From Eutypa lata (taxonomy: Eukaryota > Ascomycota > Sordariomycetes > Xylariales > Diatrypaceae): a stretch of DNA of 64,000 nucleotides. Each line of letters starts with the position of its first letter. The stretch's first letter is position 1. Below, in pieces: positions 40,317 to 50,559 of the stretch. The notes under the pieces were generated by a model. That model was not told where the DNA came from. It searched no databases and was given only the letters and a program-made list of their open reading frames with translations. The stretch covers positions 682,001-746,000 of the forward strand of contig JAKULF010000016.1 of NCBI GenBank assembly GCA_022661535.1, in the 5' to 3' direction. The position numbers and the translations under genes are program-made.

Positions 40317-41488
40317 ATGAGTATCCCGTTGCGCCAGACACCACCTGATGCGAGGACGAACTACATCATCGACCAGCTGGAAGGCGAGAGGCTAACGATT
40401 CCTGGGAGTAAGGGCACTTTTCGAATGTTGGCGTCATCGAAACAGACCAACGGGGGAATAGCAGTCTTCCAGAGTGGTGCAGTTCTATCGGATGCCCCCG
40501 GTTTTCACTGGCACAACGAAGCGCATGATGTTTTTCTCGTCCTCAAGGGATATTTGAAGTTATGGAATGGAGACAAGTGTAGGATTATGGCACCAGGCGA
40601 CTTTGCATATGTTCCTCCGGTGAGTCCATGCCAACTGTTATGATTGATTTGATTCATTATCATACTTCTTTATGTCTGTTTAACAAGTATATTGATTGTC
40701 CTGTACCCGGGCTAACAAACTACGGGTAGAAAATCATTCACAATCCCGAGCTCTTGGGACCCCACACCGAGACACTAGGACTCGTTGCCCCGGGCGATTG
40801 GGTCGATTTCTTTAGATACATTGGAGAGACCTACAATGGTGTAGTGGTGCCGGAGAACGACGATCGCGATCTCCGAGCCCTGCTCATACCTAAGGTGATG
40901 GCGGCCAAGGATCGCTTTGATGTCAACTTTGTGCGCGATTATCAACCACCACAAGTTGGAGACTGGCTCGAGAGCGAGAACGAGCTTGGGAAGCCACTAG
41001 AACCATATTTCCTCCGTGCCAATACAGGACCAAGATGGATTTTAGGGGGAGTCATTTCTCGGCCATTTATCAATGCGTCGCAATGCAGTGAGAAGTTCGC
41101 CATATCAAGTATCGAGTCCTCGAGCGTGTATGGAAAGTCACCCCTTGAGCGATGGATTACTTTTGAATCAGTCGATCATTGCTTCTTCGTGACGGAAGGT
41201 CTGCTCAGAGTCAAGGTTAAGGGCAATGGCAATGAAGAATGGAACACGGTGCGGGAAGGACAAACCCTAGTGGTAGCTGCCGGCCAACCTTTTGCCTTGG
41301 CTTTCGGAAGCCGATACGTGAAGGCAATCTTATTTACCAATGGGCGTGGTTTGGAAGAGTTGATTCAAACAGCGGGAACTTCATTTTCAAGTTTTGTTCT
41401 CCCGGAAGAAGCTCAACCGTGGGTAGTGAGTTCATTACAGGCGCCATCCCAAAAGATAGGTGCGAAAATTGAGGAAGACGCCGCTTAA
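40317..41488 (+). CDS. Quercetin 2,3-dioxygenase-like bicupin
   Basis: Two exons (40317-40619 and 40730-41488; donor GTGAGT) give 353 aa. The first cupin has GFHWH with His64 and His66, then HDVFLVLKGYLKLW, APGDFAYVPP and a distal His105 (KIIHNPELL). This is the order of metal ligands in flavonol 2,4-dioxygenases, which open the heterocycle of quercetin and release CO. The position five residues after His66, normally Glu, is Asp71. The second cupin (from about residue 240) has lost the His ligands. This is the best pointer to the cluster's chemistry, but fungal bicupins of this family also act on other enols and some have no known substrate. Confidence 0.8.
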
Positions 41489-42776
41489 GTAGAGAGGTCA
41501 TATCACCCGAGGGTTTGACTTCACCTAGCCCTATTAGATCGTCGCACATAGTCAACCTCAGTAAATAGGCTTCCTTACGAAGCACCTTACCCAGGTCTGT
41601 TGGTCTGTAGGTCTGTAGGTGTAGTGAAGCTGTTGATAACCTTCCCTATTCTTTGACCACCTAGGTTGTGAAGCTGTAGATGGCTTACGCTTTGACCACT
41701 TAAGTATGTAGGTCTGCAAGCTATAGGTGACCTACGTAGGTGATAAAGGTGTAGATTCCTTCCCTACACTTTCGCCACCTGGGTTATAGGTCTATAGGCT
41801 GTATGTTGTACTTCGTAGGTCTGCAGGTATGGTGAAGGTGTTGATACTCTTCCCTACGCTTTGACCACCTACAGACCTTCTAGCCACCTGCAGACCTACT
41901 ATCTCTAGCCACCTGCAAACCTACAGCTTACAGACCTACAGCTTACAAACCTGTAACCTAGCACTACCTAAGTGGTGGTGTACTGACTGCAGTTCCCATT
42001 TTGGGTAATTTTTCGTCTTCGCCGCGGGAGAAATGGCGGCACAATAGCGCTCGTAAAAACTCGGGCAATTAATGTGATTCGGGGGTATTAACTAGTGGGT
42101 CCTCTCTATAAATGTTGTATGAACCTACGTATGCAGATGCGGACCCAGAGCCGCACGATAGGTTTGTTAAGTAAATATATGTCAAAGCTGAAACGCATTG
42201 ACACCCCTACCGCCGCGGGATGTAACACCTTTCCAAGAATTGACATTAAACAGATTAAATGCTGTATTGTTCAAAAGGACTGAGGTGTGATGTGACATTG
42301 AGGCGCATTATGATATGCTGCATGAGATGCCGGAAGGTTCTACCGTGCTATAACGGACATATCAATATAACCCGTGGAGATCCCACTAACTTCTAGTACG
42401 ATATCCGTGCGGGGTCAAGGATTGGGGTCAAGGATTGGGGTAAGCTTATTGTATCCTGTATGGGTATAAATATTTTCCTAGCGTAGATGAGATCTGAAGG
42501 TGGAGAGTGTGGGGAAGAAGGGTTGGAAGGGGTTGGGACGACGACGACGACGACTCCTCAATCCTACCAATCCAATCAATCCTAATGTGAGCCTATACAC
42601 ATACACACACACATATACACATATACACAAGTACACATACGTACACTCAACATCTGGGCCGCCCGTATAGGTACGTGGATATGTCGGTAGGTAACTATTG
42701 ACTTCACTTCGGTCTCATTTTACGACATAATAAGTCGTTAGTCATTCTAATTGATGATATATAGTTAGCCGCCATA
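41489..42776. other. Intergenic with foldback repeat, microsatellites and C2HC regulator promoter
   Basis: 1.29 kb. It contains the repeat at 41590-41960, a tandem 13-mer (GGGGTCAAGGATT, near 42415-42440), a GAC run near 42538-42553 and a CA/TA-rich tract at about 42595-42650. No CGG-N5-CCG site was found. Confidence 0.55.
41590..41960. repeat. Degenerate tandem repeat with foldback arm
   Basis: The block TTCCCTACRCTTTGACCACCT, or a close variant, recurs near 41642, 41760 and 41850, with a shorter copy near 41682. Copies are often preceded by GTGAAGGTGTTGATA. AGGTCTGYAGGT units on the left recur as reverse complements on the right: AGGTCTGCAGGT near 41817 and ACCTGCAGACCT near 41887 are exact inverses. 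The transcript or single strand could fold into a long hairpin. It lies just after the bicupin gene. Confidence 0.65.
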
Positions 42777-45700
42777 ATGAATGAGAAAATACGACCTTAC
42801 CAATGCTCTCGCTGTCGAACCAAGTTTAAGCTCATGTACGTATGCAATTTCACACTTTTGGCTCTTGTATTTCTTTGGTATGCTGTATTATGACCCCAGA
42901 AACCGGCTAGGATGTAAAGAATCAATGCCTATGTTGTGTGCTTCAAATACAGAGAATCGCGCGCGAGCGAGGGAGCGAGCGCAACCCCCCTCTTCCCCTT
43001 ACAAAGACTCGAACCAAAACTCGGAAAGCTAGAGAGCTCACTGTTGTTTTGGATCTTACAGACAGGAGTTGGAGGAGCACACGTCGGTCGGCTGCGCGGA
43101 CACGAGGACAATCAGACGATCACGCTCACATCGGCCTCGCACCGCTCCCCGAGCCATGCAAGCGTGTCGTGCTTGCGCCGCGTCAAAGACTAAGTGTGAT
43201 AACGACCGTCAGTGCAAACGTTGTCGGAGGAGAGGAGTGCGGTGCATTCGGCCTATGAACATTGAACAGCGGGACCAGGGCGCGCGCAGCCACTCGATCA
43301 TGTCTGATGATGACCTCACAGGAGATGCCGTAGGGCGTACCCCACTAAACCAGCATCAATTAACCTCATCCCATGGAGAGATAGAGCAGCATCACTTTAA
43401 TCAGTCTGACCTAGTAGTGGTAGATGCAAGTACGGAAGAGAGCGAGATTGGTATGTAGGACAATCTCTTTCTCATAATTACGTGGCAAGGTTGCTTTTGC
43501 TTACCTCTCCGTCAGTTGTCGGTAATCGGCAACTGCAAAACCAGGAATTTTCGGCCCATCTAATGAGGACGCCTGGGGATATTCACAGGCCAGCCGCATA
43601 CGGAGATTGGGACCACGACCTGCTGAGCGAACATTTTAACCTAGACCCCCACCACAATGTCGCCCAGGATGCAGATTTCCTCTTCTCCTTACCCGGAGTT
43701 CTCCCCCTGGAAGAAGTTGTTAGCCAGGCTCCCATGACGCCCAGTTCCATCAGTCCTCTGATTTCCCAGGAAAAGTCAGAGTTAGTCAGGGATGCCTTCA
43801 AGATGGCCACCGGGAGATGGATGCCGGGAGAGCGCAACTTCCACGAAGATGAAATGAAGAACATTTCGGCGACACAGGGAGCAACCATCATGACTGAAAG
43901 CGACGAGCCATGTGATATCAATCTTATGCCTGACGGGTTTCCACTAGTCGTGCGCGACCGGCTCTTGGCCATGTGTGTTTCCGCCTCTGATTCACGTGAC
44001 AACCTTCGCGTTTCCTCGGCATTTCCATCCTGTGACTCCTTGGCACTATTGTTTAAGTCTTTTCTATCCTGGCATATTCACAGAGATGACACTTGGATTC
44101 ATATCCCAACCTTTGATATCAATAAAGCCAAGGTCGAACTGATAGCGGCCATATTAGCTGGTGGCGCGATGAGGTCACCAAGTCGAGCGGTTCAAAAATT
44201 TGGTTTGGCTCTTCACGAACTACTCGCGGTTCAGCTCCTCAAGATAGTACGCAGATCGACCCAGGCTTGCTTCATATGCTAGTAATGATCAGCTGACCGT
44301 GTAATAATCGTCAGTCTCGAGTATCCAATATTTTAACCAGAGATCTGCAGTGGTTGCAAGCCTACACACTCCAGATTGAACTAGGTCTGTGGAGTGGTGA
44401 CAAACGCAAGATGGAGATGGCCGGGGGCGCTCTAGGAAATATCGTCAATGTATGCACCCATCCAGGCTAGTAGTTACTATGCCGAAAGGATTTCAGTTGT
44501 CTTTTTTCTCTTTTTTGTGGAGTCCTAACAGTATGCTCCTATGGTAGATAATGCGGTCCTCCGGAAGATTCCGAAGGTCTTCCTACGAGGATTCACCTTG
44601 GGCGTTCTCGAACAATAGCAGCACATCATTAGAAACAACATGGCGGAACTGGGCACAACAAGAATCATTCAGGAGGTATGTCAAATTGCACACCGTACAA
44701 GGGCGTTGACTGATACTGTTAATTGTTTCAATGTGCAGGCTAGCATATCACTTATTCTTCCACAGCGGCCAGGAGTCACTAATGACTCTAGTCTTCGGCC
44801 CCGTACATTATACAGAATTGACGATGAGCTTCCCGAAAGCAAAGTCCCTTTGGTTTACCGCAACTGCCGCAGCGTGGAAAGACACGATCGAATCTGATTT
44901 TGGCCTGGAGTCTTTACCAGTCTCAGCAGTCGACTGTCTCGCGGACTTGCCCCTATTACAGAACCTACCAGCTACGTATGACATGAGCATAGCTAGGCTT
45001 AGCGTATTACATGTAATCTCCTCATTAATACGAACACACCACCAATCGCACTTGATAGCCCACTCAAGAGGGTTTCCTCCTCGAGAAGCCATCCTAGTCG
45101 AGGATAGCCAACATCGCTGGCTAGTGCGCGCATTCGAAAGTCTCAATCACCAGTTCAGGCTTCCCCATTTTGATAGGACGCCACCATTTACCATGTTGCT
45201 ATTGGTAGAGCTCCTATCTTTACATTTTTGTGCTTCGATAGACCAGATGGAACTTTTGGCAGGGAAAGAAGGATTTGACGAAGCACAGGCAGCGTACTCA
45301 ACTCTCCAACTATGGGTTGAATCCCGCGAAGCACGCCAGGCACTCTGGCACTCAGGGCAAATTCTCAAGGTGATCCGGGATCTCCCCGTAGAGGCCATCA
45401 CTGACTTTCACTGCGTCGCTGCATATCACGTCAGTTTATGTCTCTGGGCCTATGGTTCAATCTCGGCTAAGAGGATGAGCAACACCTACAGTGATATGGG
45501 GGACATGGGCTCGTCTCTATCGCCCGATCAAGATGTGGTGCTAGATGAGGACGAGACGCTAAAGACACAAAGATGGATAGCGAGCAACTGCGGCCGCCCG
45601 GTATTTTCTAACCCCCAAGATGGCGAGGTTACCAGGTGTGGGACTCCTCTTCTCCTTCACGCGACGGGGGATTTACTTGAAATGTGCGTAAGGACTATTA

Positions 45701-45780
45701 GACTGAAGTATCCTTCTCGAGCTGTCCTGCCGCCTGCGACGGAAAATTTGTGTAACTTAATGCATGCTTTAAAGCTTTAA
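42777..45780 (+). CDS. C2HC plus Zn2Cys6 transcription factor with Fungal_trans-like domain
   Basis: Six exons (42777-42835, 43062-43450, 43516-44246, 44315-44449, 44548-44675 and 44739-45780) give 827 aa. Residues 10-31 form a classical zinc finger, C10-x2-C13-x3-F17-x5-L23-x2-H26-x4-C31, with Cys replacing the last His. It is split by the 226-nt first intron. A Zn2Cys6 cluster follows at C55-x2-C58-x6-C65-x5-C71-x2-C74-x6-C81. The middle and C-terminal regions (FLSWHIHRDDTWIHIPTFD, WRNWAQQESFRRLAYHLFFHSG) match the fungal regulator middle domain of the C2H2/Zn2Cys6 class. It is a nuclear, likely pathway-linked activator or repressor. Exon boundaries follow frame continuity; exon 5 is the least certain. 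Confidence 0.82.
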
Positions 45781-46008
45781 AAGTCACGACAAACTCGGGA
45801 GGAATGTGACAATCTGTACGCCGCAAGTGGCCGATGACGAGAGTTAGTTCTTAAGTGCACAGAGGCTTTTGTCATTCTGGATTAATGTGGAACTTAGCTA
45901 CATACATATTGATATCGTTGATTATTCATTCCCGATCTTTATTTGTGAAATGTCTTGTTAGCAGCCACTACTAGCTTGAGACCCAATTCTCGTAGGTCAG
46001 GAAACAGG

Positions 46009-46812
46009 CTAGCTTAATGTGAACCCTCCGGTTACTGGAATGTACAGCCCATTCAACCAAGCTGCTCTCTCGTCACAGAGCTCCGCCACTACCCAGGCCA
46101 CTTCTTCCGGCCTCGCGAACCGCGCCCCTGCCGGCACGCTATCCCATTTCGTGCGCAGGTGTTCCAGAAAGTTGGCGGGCGCAGCAAGTAAGGCATCGGT
46201 GGCTACCGGCCCAGGCGCGACTGTGTTGACGGTGCACCCGTGTTTACGAGAGAGATCCCGAGCCCAGCACCGAGTGAAACTCTCCACCATACCCTTGCTT
46301 CCTGCGTATATGCTCATGTGCGGATCGGGATCTCGGGAAGTGGAGCTACCAACATTGACGATGCGGGACCCGCTAGGGGAGAGTAGTGGGAGCACTGCGC
46401 GTGTAAGCAGTAGCGTGCCCCGCCCGTTAAGGTTAATGACGTTGTCCCAAGCCCTCTCGACCTCGGAGTCGCTACCCTCGGACAGGTCACACAGGATACT
46501 TCGGCCTGCATTGTTCACTAGGATATCGAGCTTCCCATAGCGGGCAGCCACTGCGGCAGCGAGTTGTTTGGGTCCTTCGACGGTGGCGAGGTCCGCCTTC
46601 AGTATGATTGAGGCTGCTCTGCCATCGCCAACATTTCCCGAAAGGGTCTCAAGGACGGCTCGCGCGGATGCTTCTTCGGACGCGTTGGGGTAATTGACGA
46701 CGACAGTGGCGCCGCGCGTCGAGAGTTCCTTGGCTATGGCTGCTCCAATTCCAGATGATGAGCCGCTTACAAGTGCAATCTTGTCATGGAGTGGCTTGGT
46801 AGGTAGTGCCAT
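46009..46812 (-). CDS. Short-chain dehydrogenase/reductase (SDR2), paralogue of SDR1
   Basis: A single exon, 267 aa from the Met at 46812. An upstream Met at 46863 adds 17 residues without family support. Motifs: SGSSSGIG near 17, NNAG near 100-103, Ser in VGSSTSR, Tyr169/Lys173 (YAGSKG), and PGPVAT. It shares unusual blocks with SDR1: VEGP after ADL, NLNGRGT, IYAGxKGM and an SRD after the catalytic Ser. Tandem duplication or shared ancestry of the two pathway reductases is likely. It converges with the C2HC regulator, 228 bp apart. Confidence 0.9.
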   Translation of the reverse strand: MALPTKPLHDKIALVSGSSSGIGAAIAKELSTRGATVVVNYPNASEEASARAVLETLSGNVGDGRAASIILKADLATVEGPKQLAAAVAARYGKLDILVNNAGRSILCDLSEGSDSEVERAWDNVINLNGRGTLLLTRAVLPLLSPSGSRIVNVGSSTSRDPDPHMSIYAGSKGMVESFTRCWARDLSRKHGCTVNTVAPGPVATDALLAAPANFLEHLRTKWDSVPAGARFARPEEVAWVVAELCDERAAWLNGLYIPVTGGFTLS

Positions 46813-47441
46813 AGCTAGAAGTAGAAGGTCGTGTTGACTTGACTTTATGAGTCTCAAGTTCAATTGGTAGGTTATGGTACGATAGCAATATCACAGCAGA
46901 GGTCAGGCATGTAGTACATATAGTAAAATGTAAGAATTTTCTGTCTAGGAGGGGTTACTGGAGTACGAGACTTCAGAACTCTCTGTTATATACAAGTGGT
47001 ACTTTATATATCGGCATTTACCCTCCCCTAGCTCGGATACGGGGTTCACGTCTAGATGCACACGATAGGGGCTCCAATGACTATAATATTGCTCAAACGA
47101 TTAGGCATCTGGCGACCAAAGTGAACAAGATTGGAAAAACACAATGTCGGAGTCAGCTGTTAAAATGCCGGTACACGGTATAATGGATTTTCCCTAGCCC
47201 TATAATGGGTTCAGTAGCTATACAATGTAACTCTGTCGGGAAGACGATCGGAAGCTCATATTATACCACCGAGTTACGGAACCAAGTGTCCGTGTACCTT
47301 GGTGACCTTTCAGTGAGAACAGGAAGCTCTGGACAACGCACCTTGGATTTTAGTAATAAGGGGTAACGGCGTCATCCAGTCAATTGCTACTAGTGATACT
47401 ACCAAAATACCAGCTTCTGGTCCTATTCGTTGTTGTACTCA
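46813..47441. other. Divergent promoter, SDR2 and glyoxalase-fold gene
   Basis: 629 bp with several CGG half-sites but no exact CGG-N5-CCG. Confidence 0.45.
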
Positions 47442-48182
47442 ATGGAACCCCCAGGTGCTGACCGGCTGCCATCTCGAGGCAACACTCTAGGAAATGAGAC
47501 GGTTATCCAAGATAATGATGTAGAGCCACCAATCCCCGAAGCTCACCCAATGGTGGGATGCCGACTGAACCACTTCATGCTGCGCATTCGGGACCCCAAC
47601 CGGACGCTGAACTTCTACGTCCACCTGATGGGAATGAGGACCATATTCAAGAAAGATACAGGACCATTTACCGTCTATTATCTGGGTTTTCCACAGACAC
47701 CGGCCCACCGAAAAGACCCTGCGGCGTTCGCCAATGACACGAGCCCCCACTCCTCCTTATCTCGTACCTTAGGGCTCCTCGAACTTTGTCATTACCACGG
47801 TTCGGAGAGACAACCAGAGTCTTACATATCGACCGGAACTGAGCCACCGCACTTGGGCTTCAATCATCTGGGGTTTACAGTACCAGATGTCCAGGCAGCA
47901 GTGGGACATCTGAGACAGAACGGTGTTGTTGTGGTCAAGGACATCGATGAGGGCCCGGTGGAGGGTATACCTATCACCAAATGGGAAAAGGATGAAAAGG
48001 GGATTGCAACAGCGGAGCTTAGTGCTGGATTCTTGAATATTTTGAGGAGGATTGCTTTTGTTCGCGATCCAGTAAGCTTAATTCTAACTTGCCGAGAGGG
48101 ACATATCTGAGTAGAAATGGTTCAATACACTGACATCTTGCAGGATGGTTACCTTGTAGAACTAGTTCCCCAGGATATATGA
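47442..48182 (+). CDS. Glyoxalase I-fold (VOC) protein
   Basis: Two exons (47442-48071 and 48144-48182) give 222 aa. The start is the ATG at 47442. The four metal-ligand positions of single-domain glyoxalase I are present: His44 (LNHFMLRI), Glu114 (LLELCHYHG), His142 (LGFNHLGFTV) and Glu216 (YLVELVP) in the last small exon. The order DPNRTLNFYVHLMGM also fits. It would isomerise a glutathione hemithioacetal, or, in a cluster, catalyse an isomerisation or ring-opening step on a reactive keto-aldehyde. The N-terminus (residues 1-35) is acidic and unconserved-looking. Confidence 0.87.
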
Positions 48183-48699
48183 GCATAATAGTGGATACAT
48201 AAATATCAGCCTTTCACGAGCGGGACAAGTTTGAACTCATCATGGATATATACTTGCTTAAATCAATTGCTAGGGAACATGGTTCATAGTAAATTATTTT
48301 AGTAATACACTAATAAGTTACTTGGTCTTGAGACATCGCGGAGAATAATGAGTAGTGTTGGTGAGAGAAACCTATTTACTAAGTGACCAAGCCGGTCTAT
48401 AACAGATGTGAACAGATCGCTGCGAGGAGTAGCGGCCAAGAATTACGATCTGGATATACAGAGGCAAGGCTCCTTCTCAATCATATGGTACAGACGTGAC
48501 GTACACAGAAACCGTCTATTCACTTAAGCTAATACCTGCGCAGCGATTGTAAGTGCAGAATGCTTTTAGCTTTCACAATGTATATTCCGTAGCTGTGACG
48601 CGTTTCCACGAGAGTTACGTTGGAACGAATGTTCTAGGCGATCAATAACCCCATCGTCGCTAGAATGCAGTTTCTAACTATCTATAGACTCTCTTTTAA
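48183..48699. other. Convergent 3' flank, glyoxalase-fold and FMN reductase genes
   Basis: 517 bp with no coding signal. Confidence 0.45.
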
Positions 48700-49743
48700 T
48701 CATCTAACGGAAAATTTCCCTTGGCTGTTTTCGTGGAGACTAGGCAAGTCAACGACCGGAAACTCTAGTGCTTTCCACTTCTCGAAGTCCGCCGCAACGG
48801 AAGGTAGTTTCGGTCTCTCGGAGCCCAACTTCTCGTGGATATCATCTAAGTGTTTCCACTTGCCTTCTAGAGTTAAGCAACTGACACTAGAACGCTCCTC
48901 CCATTTCGGCTTTATATTCCCGTTTGATCCGGCCTCAAGAACGCCATTTGCACCGCATACAATACAGACCACGTGGTTGCCTTTGCGGAACTCGACCTTG
49001 AGCATATGGCAATACGGACAACTGCCCTCCTCCTCTTCACCTAGATACTTAGCCTCCTCGTATGGCTTTCCTATCTGGCTCGCTATGCGACGACCAAGCG
49101 TCTCCGCACGCCCGATTGTGTTTACAGCATCCAGCAGCACAGCCCCAGCATTTGCGAAGCCTGGAAAGACGACCTGGTCAACCACTTTCGCGTGTAGCGC
49201 GTAGATGCAAGTGTGCATCGTAGGTAGGGCCATGGTCCACTGCTCGGGAAAAGGGCAGCCAGAACCGGCTACCGCAATGAAGCCCGCAACGCGTGCCTTG
49301 AGCTCCCGCGGATCGACCTTCACATCTCGGACTGCCTCGTCGCCTTTCTCCTGCCGGGCTCGGATGCGATAGGCTTCAGAAACATCGGCGTATGGGCCGA
49401 GAATGGCGTCAGTGAGAGCTTTCAGGCTTCCCGCTGGTTGGTGGCTGTAGACGGGACTGGAAATGACGAGGGCATCGGCATCCATAATGGCATTGAACAC
49501 GGCCTTGCGATCGTCAAGGCCTGCGTTTTTGGAGACTTTCGAGGTTTCATCATTGCGATCGGGTATGATAGACGGATCTGAACTGAATGGCCCGCAGTGA
49601 CTGGGGATTGCTACAGAGGGAACATGAATCCATGTCACGGTGATGGTAGGATCTGATTGTCTTGCAGCGTTTAAGGCTGCTTTGAGCAATACTTCTGAAT
49701 TGCCGTGTATAGAGCCATTACAGAGTCCTAGGATATGCATCAT
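48700..49743 (-). CDS. NAD(P)H-dependent FMN reductase with C-terminal zinc-ribbon-like module
   Basis: An uninterrupted frame of 347 aa. The N-terminal 220 residues are flavodoxin-like: a phosphate-binding GSIHGNSE loop (10-17), ALVISSPVYSHQPAGSLKALTDAI (91-114) contacting the isoalloxazine, and a VAGSGCPFPEQ turn. After residue 240 an extra module carries C242-P-Y-C245 and C260-I-V-C263, 14 residues apart, the layout of a zinc ribbon or possibly an iron-sulfur site. Plain reductases of this family are about 190-220 aa, so this is an extended type. It may supply reduced flavin to a partner or reduce a quinone. Two CGG-N5-CCG sites lie 200-230 bp upstream. Confidence 0.8.
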   Translation of the reverse strand: MMHILGLCNGSIHGNSEVLLKAALNAARQSDPTITVTWIHVPSVAIPSHCGPFSSDPSIIPDRNDETSKVSKNAGLDDRKAVFNAIMDADALVISSPVYSHQPAGSLKALTDAILGPYADVSEAYRIRARQEKGDEAVRDVKVDPRELKARVAGFIAVAGSGCPFPEQWTMALPTMHTCIYALHAKVVDQVVFPGFANAGAVLLDAVNTIGRAETLGRRIASQIGKPYEEAKYLGEEEEGSCPYCHMLKVEFRKGNHVVCIVCGANGVLEAGSNGNIKPKWEERSSVSCLTLEGKWKHLDDIHEKLGSERPKLPSVAADFEKWKALEFPVVDLPSLHENSQGKFSVR

Positions 49744-50559
49744 GAATCAAGTGAAGTTAATTGTTATCCAAGACTTTCACGTCAAGAGTCCTAGCCTAAG
49801 ATGTGCGGGTAAAATAAGCAGGTCGTGATAATAGTGTTATCACGCAAAGGAAATAAATCAAATGCCAAATTCTCTACTGTTATTATTAAGCCGCACATTA
49901 ATTACCACGAGGCTATTATCAGCATCACCTATTAGTCCATGCCGTCGGGTAGTCCGAGCCGGATTTCCCGGGTTAATCTTCAAACGGAGAATGTCCTTCT
50001 ATGGTCACCGCTGTGTCAGGTCCTGCAGGTGGCATGACAAGTGGGGTTGGATATGTTTGCAAAGGCTCGAGGCTACTTTTATCGGATGCGAAACATAGCT
50101 CATGACAAAATTAACAATTAACTTGGATTTCAAATGGTGAGAACGTCCATATTTCCATCCATTAATAGTTACGCTGACGCGGGTTCATCAAGTCCTGGGC
50201 CAGATACAGCCTCATACACATTGCTGCCTAGCTCCTTAGAGCTCCTTTGACCCCCTTTTGTCTCCTTCAGAATGCTTAGGAACAATACAACCTTTGTTAC
50301 AATAAATCGTTTTATCCTAGATGTTGACAATATTGAATAAATTTATTTTAATTTTCAAGAAAAACTAATATAATACCTTCTTCGTTTATTTTTGTATCGG
50401 TTATTATTATAGTTCTTAATTTGTGTTACGGAATATTTTATCGTGGCCGGAATATAATGTGTCTTGTACATCATAACCTTGTACTATTATCATGAACTTA
50501 TACTTGTTCGATATGGACTACCTAGTTAGTAGCTCATATAGTTAAATATGAGTTACCCC
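49744..50559. other. Promoter of FMN reductase and AT-rich spacer
   Basis: 816 bp. The left half has the CGG sites. About 50290-50440 is AT-rich with no open frame. Confidence 0.5.
49946..49970. promoter_or_regulatory. Two CGG-N5-CCG candidate operators (FMN reductase promoter)
   Basis: CGGGTAGTCCG (49946-49956, within TCGGGTAGTCCGA) and CGGATTTCCCG (49960-49970), only 3 bp apart. Confidence 0.55.

Noticed and set aside
42595..42650. CA/TA-rich tract as a possible regulatory array
   Set aside because: It is a simple low-complexity microsatellite.
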